From assembly GCA_026874595.1 (NCBI GenBank), contig CM049320.1, positions 37,358,214 to 37,422,213 of the forward strand: DNA of 64,000 nucleotides. The letters run 5' to 3'. Positions 1 through 10,084 of this stretch are shown here, in pieces. The first letter of the stretch is position 1; each line of letters opens with the position of its first letter. The position numbers and the translations under genes are program-made. The notes below the pieces were generated by a model, which was given only the letters and a program-made list of their open reading frames with translations, was not told the DNA's origin and made no database searches. The stretch is from Sipunculus nudus (Eukaryota; Annelida; Sipuncula; Golfingiida; Sipunculidae).

Positions 1-1860
1 TGTAAAACGTTCATGAGTTTATTGTATCAGTGTATGTTATCTTAGCTATATCGATCACTCTTTGTCCGTCGTCCGTCCGTCCGTCCAGGGCGCAAATTGT
101 AACCGCAGGAGCTAGAAACTTCTGACTGGATACCCATGGAGGTAGATAATCAATCTCTTCGGAACAAAATATTTTGAGGTCTGTGTGACAAATATATAAG
201 AGTCATGGGGCTCGAAAATACCCCAAGAATTATAAAAATAGTGATAGGAAATGTTCAATATCTGAATAATTATTTCATTGATTGCCTTGATTCATTCCAT
301 GCATATTGATCAAGAAGTACTTCAGATCCTGGAGACGGGGGCGCCACCTGTATTTTTTTCTCTTTTTGTTCCTCTCTACTGTTGAGACCTATAAATGAAG
401 CAGTTATGACGTTAACAGGGCACAAACCGTAACCGTTTGACCTTGAAATTTCAAATTGTACATCATTGGAGATTTAGGCAAATCTCCACGGAAGCCTGAA
501 ATAAAGTCATGATGTCCTATATTCTACGACCTACTGGCTGAAAACATGAATTTGAGCACCCAGAGAGTCAGGAGCAATCTTTATCCATTTGACCTAGTAT
601 CTTCTCATGTGAAATTGAGGAAGGTACTGGGTAAATATTCTTAGAAACATGAAATAAGGTCACCGCGCCATATATTCTGTGAGCTATACGAAAAACATTA
701 TCCCTTTGACCTAGAATCTTCTCATGTAAAATTCAGTGAGATCCTGGATGAATATTCTTGGAAACATAAAATAAGGTCACCCCGCCCTATATTCTAGGAA
801 AAACATAATTTGAGCACCCCTAAAGTCAGATGCGATCAAATTGTATTCATTAGGCCGGGAATCTTCCAACGCAAATTTCAGTTAGGTTTTTGGCAAATGT
901 TTATGGAATCCAGAAGGTCATTATGACTAATATTATCCGAGTGACTACATGGCCAAAAACATGATTTGGAGAACCTAGAGAGTTAGACAGGGCACAATTT
1001 GTATCGATTTGGCCAGAACCTTCTCATGTTACATTCAGGGAGGCCCCTTGATTAAAGTCCTTGGAAACATTGAATTGGGTCGCCGTGACCTATATTCTGC
1101 GAGCTTTAGGGTAAAATAACATTTGAGCACCCGGGTAGTAAGACAGGGCACAAATTGTAACCGTTACACCTAGAATTTTATAACACATAGTCTAAGGAGG
1201 TTGTAGCCAAATGCAAAATCTCCCTGGAATACTGAAACTAGGGAAAGGTGACCTATACTCTACAAGCGACTGCCCCATAATATGTATGAGCACCCACACA
1301 GCAGGGCACAAACGTTTACTGTTGGATCTAAGAACGATCTAATAGAACATTCAGGGAGGACCTCCTTTGTATCCAAAAACAGGTCAATGTGACATATAAT
1401 CTGTGTGCTGTGAGCAGAAATTGAGCACCAAGAAAGTTAGGCAGGACACACATCTTTGGTTGGATCTAAAAATGTCTTTCTTATTGTAAAGGGGATGTCA
1501 TTGCAATATCTCCTGTGACATCTAGAATACGATCACTGTGACCAATATTTTGTGAACTATGTGAAACAACAGGTTTCGAGTACCCTAAGTCAGATGAACA
1601 CAAATCTAGCAATTTGACGTATAAACTTCTAGGACGTTCCTGGTAAAATCTTCGTTAGAACCTTAAATAATGTCCCTGTTACCTATTTTCTATGTTCTAT
1701 GGGCAAAATAACATAATGCTTAGCAATCTGGAAGTTAGTCTATCCATTTTTCAAGGGTCCTTAACAAACATTTCTCACCAGATCATAACATCAATAATTG
1801 ATACATGGGTCATCTGCATTTCAAATTAAGCTGAGCGTCATGACCCATGGGTCACTTGTT
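1..1860 (+). mobile_element. HINE/pearl-like repeat, left copy, with ~155-bp tandem units
   Basis: No coding content. Near 45-110 is an end-like block rich in GTCCGTC repeats, followed by text of the form GGGCGCAAATTGTAACCG. This recurs in degenerate form near 418, 570, 700, 820, 985, 1140, 1305, 1440 and 1580, a spacing of roughly 115-330 bp, mostly around 150. At 345 there is GGCGCCACCTG. At 1829-1860 a 32-bp block contains the 14-bp palindrome TGACCCATGGGTCA and ends CTTGTT. Both the end block and the 32-bp block recur inverted at 12,363-12,440 and 8,288-8,319. Terminal palindrome, central tandem repeats and a TT at the end fit Helentron-derived HINE/pearl elements of molluscs. Family assignment is inference; the 5' end may lie outside the window. 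Confidence 0.6.
1829..1860 (+). repeat. 32-bp terminal block with 14-bp palindrome (left copy)
   Basis: This block is the exact reverse complement of 8,288-8,319. It contains the perfect palindrome TGACCCATGGGTCA and ends in CTTGTT, after which the two copies diverge. It is therefore a probable element terminus with a hairpin just inside the end. Confidence 0.75.
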
Positions 1861-3672
1861 CCTATATGCCATTAATATCAATATGTACAAATATAAAGTA
1901 TTATCTGCAATCAATAATAGGCAAAACATAAATCAAACACATATCTTTCATCTAGATAAAGGGTATAGTTATATCAGGTCATTGTGTGCTTTGTTTATCG
2001 AATCTCGAAATTTCATAGTAATACTTGAATAGGGCCAACAATAAAGGTTTTTCATATTTAGCAATATTCTATGTTATTATCAGGAAAAATAACTGCATTA
2101 ACAATACACTAACCAGTACAGGGTGGTCTTATACATGTGGAAGAACAACAGGTTGGCTTCAACATATACGAGATATAACAGACTTTGACTCCATTTAATA
2201 AAAAAAGGACCTATAACTGTTTATATTCTTTTACGGCTCAGCTTACACAAACATTTCTTGGTCGTCTCTTCCCATAAGTCGATGCTCAGGGTAGGGTGAA
2301 ACGTTCATTTCTTGAAAGGATACTTCGTTATAAAAATAATACACATGAAAGATCAAAATTCTGGTTTGTGGGATTTTTTTCTGTGCCAGGAGGAGAAGGA
2401 AGGAGAAGTTTCTGCTAATCTGTAATCATTTTTAATTTGTTATTTGTTGCTCATTTTATTGTAATATTTTATATTCTGCATTGCAATCTAAGCAAACGGC
2501 AGCAAGGTACAGTGTATCTTTGAACGCATGGAAATCACTAAACAAGACTATTTAATTGTTAGTATTTTTTAAGTGGCATTTCATAAATTTGGTCGAGATA
2601 AACTGTAGAAGTTTACAAGACCTGCATTACGCGAATAAACAGTTGTTCAGTCACTATAATTTATCTCTATATTTATCAATTGTTTCTCTATCTAAACGCC
2701 ACTGATATATTAATAGTTCATGTAAATTCGCACGATTGTTCTCCGATTGTCTGTGTACAGTAAATATCCAAACACAATACACTCAATATACATTGCATGA
2801 ATTGGTAGGATGTCCAAGTCAATAAATAAAAATTATGAAAATACGCGTGTAGTCCTCATTCGGATTTAAACAGAACCCCGTGGTGAACTGAGGTACACGT
2901 CCAATGAAGAAACGAGTCATAGAGCTTTTATGAACGAAAAATGGAGGCTAGGATTATATAAATAGGTAGGATTTCGCCTCGTAGATCTTTTACCACTGCC
3001 ACATTTATGACGCCCTACAAGATTCGCATCTTTTTCCCGATCCGCAAAATGAAATACTCGGGTGTTTGCTAACAGTCACACAACTAATAAAGAAACAGAC
3101 ATGGACGAAAACATTACTTCTTTGATGGTGGTAAGAATACAGAGCGTTTTGCAGGAAAACCATACAATAATACCATAAAACCTCGAAACTACATAAAGAA
3201 TGGCGACATTTATAAAGTGGTTGCATTTTCGAGGTGGTAGCCTGAACGAGGTCTCCTAAAAAAGCAAAATGGGAATCGGGACCGTTAACAAATGATGGTT
3301 ATATTGAGGTGGTGGCAAAAATATATGGGTCGTTAGTTCAGGTTTTAATGTATTATAAAAAAATATAACTCAACCTCGATGAAACAATATGTTATGTAAG
3401 TTTAATATCATCAAATACAGTTCGTCTTCTAGTAACTGACAGTTGCCAGGGGGGAAAAATCCAATGTCAAAGTTCAGTAATTACCTCATCTGCACACATG
3501 CTGTCACCACCTTCCATAACCACGTCTCCTGGATATTATTATAAATGAACCTGCTATATGTATAATAAATACAAATGCCTGAATACATAATGTCAGGCGT
3601 AACTCTACTGTCATATAGATAGGCATATAACCAACAACCAACTGACAAGCGCATGTTTACTCAGAGCGCCCC

Positions 3673-3673
<1 letters not shown>
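1861..3673. other. No gene recognised
   Basis: AT-rich sequence with only short open frames. No splice-bounded exon, tRNA, TE domain or strong tandem repeat was recognised. The 73-residue minus-strand frame near 3,005-3,226 has no recognisable motif. Confidence 0.5.
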
Positions 3674-3745
<72 letters not shown>

Positions 3746-3761
3746 TGTGTGTGTGTGTGTA
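3674..3761. repeat. (TA)n then (GT)n microsatellite
   Basis: About 70 bp of TA (3,674-3,743), then a short GT run (3,746-3,761). It lies on the 3' side of the minus-strand hammerhead-like motif and Penelope-like remnant. Confidence 0.95.
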
Positions 3762-3800
3762 TAATTCTATATCATGTATAAGAAATGATACGTTTGTAAG

Positions 3801-3854
3801 CATCGTGTTGATTAATTAGTTTCGTACCGTTGTACGGCACTCTTCAGAACGATA
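3801..3854 (-). ncRNA. Hammerhead-ribozyme-like motif beside PLE remnant
   Basis: On the minus strand, CTGAAGA (3,847-3,841) fits the CUGANGA core. It is followed by a 7-bp stem II (3,840-3,834 with 3,830-3,824, one G-U) closed by a 3-nt loop, then GAAAC. Stem I can form between 3,848-3,854 and 3,809-3,801 with a 2-nt bulge, with H17 = C at 3,810. Stem III (3,820-3,811) is weak, with one C-A mismatch, so activity is doubtful. Hammerheads are known in Penelope-like elements, and the motif lies about 120 bp downstream of a PLE-type coding end. Confidence 0.45.
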
Positions 3855-3962
3855 TGACTGGAGGGGTTGTGCATTGGGCACCTGGCTGTTCACTGAAGCG
3901 TGTCTGTGCTTAATACGAGTGCAACGTGCCTAATCTGGATCACTCTTTGTGTTGAGTTTACG

Positions 3963-4190
3963 TTAGAGGAATTTGTTAGCGTGTCTACAACTTGTTACAA
4001 GTTCATTGCGTTGGTTAAACGTGGCCAGGTTTTGTTTACATAAAATGAAATAATTCTCCCACAGGCACAGGTTACATTTATAAGTTTCTGGGGAAAGTGC
4101 TTTGGCTTTTCTGAGTATTCTCAACTGTATTTCAAATTTAACCATAAAACATCGTTCAGACACCCGGTAAAAAAATAATAGTACGGAACT
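3963..4190 (-). pseudogene. Penelope-like element C-terminal coding remnant
   Basis: The end of a minus-strand frame (stop at 3,963-3,965) reads KCNLCLWE, then roughly ten residues, then a NQRNELVTSCRHANKFL-type ending. A CxxC pair followed by a LN-R-EL-CRH-KFL signature is characteristic of the zinc-finger segment ending GIY-YIG endonucleases of Penelope-like retroelements. Upstream, a K-AKA-SPET stretch also fits. The GIY-YIG motif and reverse transcriptase are not readable; further upstream the frame becomes proline- and serine-rich noise, so the copy is 5'-truncated or frameshifted. Downstream on the same strand come a hammerhead-like motif and (TA)n, as expected for a PLE 3' end. Family recognition is from memory of conserved signatures. 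Confidence 0.6.
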
Positions 4191-4619
4191 CAGTAAATAC
4201 ATTTGGGAGCTAAAGAGAACAACAAGGGGACTGGGGGAATAGTTGGCGGTAAGCGAGGGTGGCGGTTGATCGAGGGGTCCAAATGGGATTGGCAATGTAT
4301 CTAAATTCGGGCCATGCATTTCTTAGGCTCATCTTTAAGTATATATAAAAGAACATTTTATACATTTATATAACTTCATTCAAATTAAAAGAAATAAAAA
4401 AAATAACTACAGAAAAATACAGTGTGTACAATTTATTTTCAGAGATATACATGTATAATATATCCGGTCAAAATATAATTTCTCCTTGTGCCGTTTCACT
4501 TTCATGTGTGCCCCAAAAGATTTCCGTAATGGAGCAGTGTTTGCCAAACTGTGACTGAGGAGCTGTTATCCTTAGGTACATTCTGTAAACTGCGTCAATA
4601 TCGGACTGTTCGTTCTAGT
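4191..4619. other. No gene recognised
   Basis: AT-rich spacer between two transposon remnants. It may contain decayed upstream parts of the PLE, but nothing could be read with confidence. Confidence 0.4.
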
Positions 4620-5142
4620 TGAGCTCTTGAAATATCATAAGACGGTCTTCATGGCCTCACGGACTTCGGCGGATGTGTGTGGAATTGGGGAACTATTTTC
4701 TCAGGTTCAGAGGTCGGACGGGCTCTATAAACATAGTCTGTCACTGTTTTTCACGATATCTTGATCGCTCAAGGGTTGTGCTGTTCCCATATTCTGATCG
4801 GCATCGACGAATTCATGATGAGACAAGCGTGTAGTGTGGTCAATCCCAAGGCAATCTGTCAAACGTTGTAGCAGCGGGCGGATACTGTTTGCTTCTAGAC
4901 CCTCGTGCCGACCTGTTTCAATTGGCTGGTCACGCCTGTGTGTTTCCAACAATTGCCGTTGGTGGCGCTGCAGACGGAATCACAGGCACGCGTCGTCCAG
5001 TGAACTGCGTCACAAAGGACAATCCCCCTAGGTTCGCTGATGCCTGTACACGATATGTATTTGCCGCTTCACCTCGTTCCCCTGTTGATTGCTCCAAACT
5101 ACTCATCTGGTTATTCTCGGGTGTGAAATCAACACCGGTCAC
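4620..5142 (-). pseudogene. Tigger/pogo-like transposase C-terminal remnant
   Basis: Minus-strand frames at 4,725-4,952 and 4,930-5,142 are offset and interrupted. One contains EFVDADQNMGTAQPLSDQDIV, similar to the acidic VD...LTDEDIV tail of Tigger/pogo DDE transposases. About 100 bp further downstream on the same strand, another frame reads TSAEVREAMKTVL, then a stop, then YFKSS, like the PTS.EA..A..T...YF ending of the same family. No DDE catalytic segment is visible. At least one frameshift and one stop make it a pseudogene. An alternative is an unrelated decayed exon. Confidence 0.45.
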
Positions 5143-5512
5143 TCAGCTGATGACAGCTGTCCCCAAACAACTTAAGGGTGTTAAGTCATTAATTAACCAG
5201 AAGCATGGGGTACATAATCCAAAAGCAGTTAGGCGTGAAACGTTGTAAGCCCAGACGCGGCCAGGTAAGCCTAGCATCAGTGATAACGACCCGGCTTGAC
5301 GAAATATTTCCGACGTGTCTTAAGCTGAAATCAGGAAGTTCGCGTATGATCAAGGAAAAGTGGCACATTTTGGATAAAAATGCACCTGGCGGATGGCGGA
5401 TAGCGAGGCAGGCAAATGAATGAGTTAAATAAGTAGTAAGGAAATTGGGACTTTGCCATTTGTCGGCGGAGGGCGAGGTTGACGGAGGAACAAGGGGCGA
5501 ATGAAAGAGGTT

Positions 5513-5518
<6 letters not shown>
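5143..5518. other. No gene recognised
   Basis: Moderate-GC sequence with short frames on the plus strand and no recognised domain. It may be residual transposon DNA. Confidence 0.4.

Positions 5519-5590
<72 letters not shown>
5519..5590. repeat. (TA)36 microsatellite
   Basis: Uninterrupted TA run of 72 bp. Confidence 0.97.
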
Positions 5591-5594
<4 letters not shown>

Positions 5595-6396
5595 TACAGA
5601 ACCTAATATAAACAGATCACGTATGCGTGATGAACACAAATTCTGTAACGGAGATAAAAAAAAATCAGATTCTGTAACACTAGGCAGCGTGAAATGTCTA
5701 GGGGAATGAACAAAGAAGTCGTTTTTTGTTAACAAATAACTATAATTTATTCTTAAAACATCCCTAACAATACATTTCACTAAATCAATACAATTATACA
5801 GTAAAACAGCGGTATAGCAACAAGTCAATACAATCACATAGAAAATAATGTATGTGCACAGACCCTTGTATACCAACACCATCACAACGATAAGTCCTTT
5901 AAATGTAAAGTCTTGGAGAATGAGAGTCCACTGTATAGCTCTTGTAACATCCAGAAAGTAAACTGAAGTGCAAATGCATTAAATCCAGGAGAAAGTCTTT
6001 GAAAATGTATAACTGCCGCATTTGTCGGATAAGGTCCTAGAATCTGACACACGCTTCTGCGTCCGCTGTAATCTTCTCTGCTCTCTGCCCCCTCGTTCTA
6101 AAACACAGTCTCTTTATATACCTTCACTCCCCAAGCCGAAAATTTTCCACTTCTCGAACAGTCTATAAGATCTTCCATAACACACGTTTCAGGAATTCTC
6201 TATAATAATTGGCGCTGTGTATCTCTACATACTAGGCTCATCACGTGACCCACGACCAGGTGTGAGAACCCAAGGCTAAACATGACAACGAGAGTTCAAC
6301 CAGTACAGAATAAACATAGAATGTAATACGCGGCCTGACACGAGTACCACAACAGGAGTTACGCCCGTGTCACTTAATAAAAAGAGCACCTGTAAC
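5591..6396. other. No gene recognised
   Basis: AT-rich sequence without recognised genes. The GTTACAGAAT motif recurs near 5,640-5,680, but no element boundary could be defined. Confidence 0.4.
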
Positions 6397-6399
6397 TAT

Positions 6400-6455
<56 letters not shown>
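6397..6455. repeat. (TA)n microsatellite
   Basis: TA run of about 59 bp with one phase slip near 6,410. Confidence 0.95.
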
Positions 6456-6461
<6 letters not shown>

Positions 6462-7230
6462 AAAGCAAGAGAAGGTGGTTAAGAAATGAATCGTGTCATT
6501 CGCGTGAATCGCACTGCCCCGTGACCAGTGAGGTGCTGTCCAGTGAGGTGCCGCTGCCCAGGGTCACCAGAGGACTGCTACCTTCTATGTGTCCAAACGG
6601 GCGATCCCGTCAGTGGTTATTGAAAATCTACGTCTGAGGGAGGACACCTTGTTGATACTCGATCTGTAAAGTACTTCAGAGACAGTTATGTCGTTTGCCG
6701 ACGGACAGGCATTCATGTGCTGGTTCGCGATCCCGGGAACAGGCAAGGCGTCTTTGTCTTGACGCGAAACTGTGATGTTGCTGATTTAGCTATAGAGTGT
6801 GTATGTTCGCTATCCGGCAACCGTAGGGATACAATAGACTGCAGCTGGGAGAGCCGTTGATTCACGGTTCCACAGGAACAATCGGTGTGCGTGAACTGTG
6901 TTTTACGGACGTATCTAGTGAGGCGTAACAGGCTGAGAACCGATCTGATGGGTGATTTTTAACTCTTTTTCTTTTATCTTATTAATATACGTTTGTTATT
7001 TTACCGCTGACTTGTGATTTGTTGTGGGCCTGAGTACTAAAAGGCTGAGTGCGCCATCAAAACCACACAAACTCTACTTCAAATTTCCACGTTGAACCAA
7101 AGGCAACACGGTTCTTCACTTGGTAGGGACAACCTTTTCCCATTGCCACCAGAAAAGGGTAAATATTATCGGTTGAAATAGAATCGTTTCCAATATTTTT
7201 TATGTATATATATATATATTCTTTTAATAA
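6456..7230. other. No gene recognised; short coding-like stretch
   Basis: Around 6,550-6,670 the plus strand is locally GC-richer, and one frame stays open for about 35 codons (ATFYVSKRAIPSVVIENLRL) before a stop. No start, splice sites or homologue was recognised, so this is not called as a gene. Confidence 0.35.
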
Positions 7231-7530
7231 ATGGAGGTAAGCGCCTCCATTTTTTAAAATGCTAACTGAACTAAGTATGTGTACATTTGCAGAATTCCAT
7301 TCTGGTTTCGGATAACGAGACAGGGCAGTAAAACGTGCTTCCTCTCATTTTTACATCCTGCCGTTAACCAGGTCCGGTGAATACTGCATCTGCGGGCCCC
7401 GGGTGCTCCAACGTCCCCTTTGCTGGACAAAAGCACCGAGGAACCCCCAAAAGACGCACTCGTTTGTGAGTAAAACACAGCCGTTGAGCCAGACCTTCTC
7501 ATTTAGCCTGCAGAGCGCTCAACTTGGGTG

Positions 7531-7534
<4 letters not shown>
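7231..7534 (-). mobile_element. SINE copy lacking its tRNA head
   Basis: Homologous over about 300 bp to the SINE at 53,604-54,010. Shared landmarks include the terminal hairpin TGGAGGTAAGCGCCTCCA (7,232-7,249), AGAATTCC.TTCTGGTTTCGGA, GCACCGAGGAACCCCC and a conserved CACTC...GAGT hairpin. Homology stops at about 7,530 where (TA)n begins, so the tRNA-like head is missing. Confidence 0.75.

Positions 7535-7535
<1 letters not shown>

Positions 7536-7577
<42 letters not shown>
7536..7577. repeat. (TA)21 microsatellite
   Basis: TA run of 42 bp abutting the truncated 5' side of the minus-strand SINE. Confidence 0.97.
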
Positions 7578-7580
<3 letters not shown>

Positions 7581-8287
7581 CTCAACATTCTTCCATATCT
7601 GAGAGGGCTATATATGATTATCAAATTTCATTTTTGAGAAACATATGTAACTCACAGAATATCGGTCATTGAATATGGGTCACAATGACCTAATATTTGG
7701 TATGTAAGGAGATTTTCAAGGGCCTACGTGAATTTTAAGTTAGAAGTTACGATTTGTGCTCAATTAACGGACGTCGAACAAATATCAGCTGATCTAAGAC
7801 TTGCTTCAATTTTTGAAATGGTGTGTATTATCAAGACAAATATTAGTCCAATTTAAGTCCTTAGATGATTCGTGTAAGGAATCTGTTATCGAATATACCG
7901 TAAAAAAAAACATACCGGTAAAAAATTAGGAGCGGCAAATTCGTATACAAAACAATTATTTATGCATGTAATTCATTACAACACGAGTATACCGTGAGGC
8001 AAACGACGGCAAACCGCAAACATCAGGCCGTGGCTTTAAACGCAGCAGGTTTTGGCCTCGTGATGTCACACAACAAAACTTTGGAGGGTAAGGCCAAGCA
8101 AATAAAAGGTATGGTTCTCAGGCACCGCCCGCGTCAATTTCTTTCAAGAAGATAAAATCATACAATTTTGTTAAAATATTCTTTGTTGTGTAGTGCTTTT
8201 ACTTTTTTAGCAAAATAAATCTGTTATTTTCATGATTTTTCCTTATCATTTGACATTTTTATTGAAACATACAAAGAATAAAAATAT
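7578..8287. other. No gene recognised
   Basis: AT-rich sequence with no recognised gene or tandem repeat. Confidence 0.45.
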
Positions 8288-8559
8288 AACAAGTGACCCA
8301 TGGGTCATGACGCTCAGCTGACTGGGAAGAGATTCACAAAAGGAAATTTTATCATCAGAATGGTAGATACCCATTCAACTGAAGCATCAAACAGATTAAC
8401 CAACAGGCCAAGATTTAGTCTGTATTTATATATCTGAAAAATAGAGAACAAATGTGTAAACTTTAAAAACTAGAATACGGGTAGCCGACAAGTGACTACG
8501 TGTATCTGCCAAAATCAGAGTGAAGTGAGGCATGGATTGAGTGGCAAGGGGAAACAGAG

Positions 8560-9965
8560 TGAGGTATGTTGCATATTAGCATGGATGTCTGCAGCCTAAA
8601 TGTGTATGTAGGTTGTGCAACCTACCACAAATCCAGAAAGCTGTCCAAGTTGTATACATATGCAAAATTTTAGGCAGAAAAGTCAAACCACTACATGGAT
8701 ATGAGTGATTTTAGCCCACGGCAGACAAACAGACAGACGCTGTGCAAAAATGGTTGCAGTTTTGTGTATGATAAAGACCTATGTGAGATCTAAACACAAG
8801 CACAATTTTGGCCCAATCGGTCAAATGGTTCCTGAGATATTAGCTTGGATGTGTGCAGCGTTAACTAGAATGTAGGTGGCGCCACCTGTCATAAAATCAA
8901 GAAAGCTATCCAGGATGTATAAACCTGCAAAATTTTAGGCAGTTATGTCAAACCACTACAGAGAAATGAGTGATTTTAGGCCACGGCAGACCAACAGACA
9001 GACGCTGTGCAAAATGTGCAAAAATGGTTGCAGGTGGCCCCTCCAGTTTTGTGTATGATAAAGACCTATGTGAGATCTGTACACATGCAAAATTTTGGCC
9101 CAATCGTTCAAACGGTTCCCGAGATATGAGCTTGGATGTCTGCAGCATAAACTAGAATAAAAGTGGCACCAACTGTCATAAAATCAAGAAAGCTATCCAG
9201 GATGTATAAAACTGCAAAATTTAAGGCAGATATGTCAAACCACTGCCAAGATGTGAGTGACTTTATTGCACGGCAGACAAACAGACAGACGCTGTGCAAA
9301 AATGGTTGCAGGTGGTGCCACCAGTTTTGTGTATGATAAAGAGCTATGTAAGATCTATACACATGCAAAATTTTGGCCCGATCGGTCAAACAATTCCCGA
9401 GATATGAACATGGATGTCATCAGCGTGAACGTGAATGTAGGTGGTGCCACCTGTCATAAAATCAAGAAAGCTATCCAGAATGTATAAAACTGCAAAATTT
9501 TAGGCAGATATGTCAAACCACTGCCGAGATATGAGTGACATTATTGCACGGCAGACAAACAGACAGACGCTGTGCAAAAATGGTTGCAGGTGGCGCCACC
9601 AGTTTATCATATGATAAAGAGCTATGTTAGATCTATATACATGCAAAATTTTGGCCCGATCGGTCAAACGGTTCTTTTAATATGAGCTTGGATGTCATCA
9701 GCGTGAATGAGAATGTAGGTGGCGCCACCTGTCATAAAATCAAGAAAGCTATCCAGGATGTATACGCATGCCGAATTTCAGGTGAATTAGTCAATTCACT
9801 GCAGAGATATGAGTGATTTTAACCAAAGGCAGATGAACAGATGGACACTGTGCAAACATGGTTACAGGTGGCGCCACCATTTTTTGTGTATGTTATAGAG
9901 CTATTCAAGGGCTACATTAGTATAAATTTTATTTCCTGATCAGTCAAACGGTTCTTGAGATATGA
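8560..9965 (-). repeat. ~280-bp tandem array, about 5 units
   Basis: GACAGACGCTGTGCAAA recurs near 8,731, 8,997, 9,285, 9,560 and (degenerate) 9,845, a spacing of 266-288 bp. A full unit carries two copies of the AGGTGGCGCCACC(T/A) palindrome, near 8,877, 9,312, 9,431, 9,588, 9,717 and 9,868. The first unit is the most diverged. Confidence 0.9.
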
Positions 9966-10084
9966 GCTTGGAAAGCTGATAAAATCAATTCGCAGAGGAG
10001 CTCTCTGGAAACGAACGCGGTAACGGCGGAGGAACCCGGTCAAAAACATAGTATCCACATCTCCTTAGTAAAACTTCGTTTTGG
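9966..10084. other. Junction between two tandem arrays
   Basis: About 120 bp of non-repeated sequence separates the 280-bp array from the 336-bp array. Confidence 0.6.

Noticed and set aside
4889-5248. 119-codon plus-strand frame as a gene
   Set aside because: It overlaps antisense the better-supported Tigger-like remnant and has no recognised domain or splice context.
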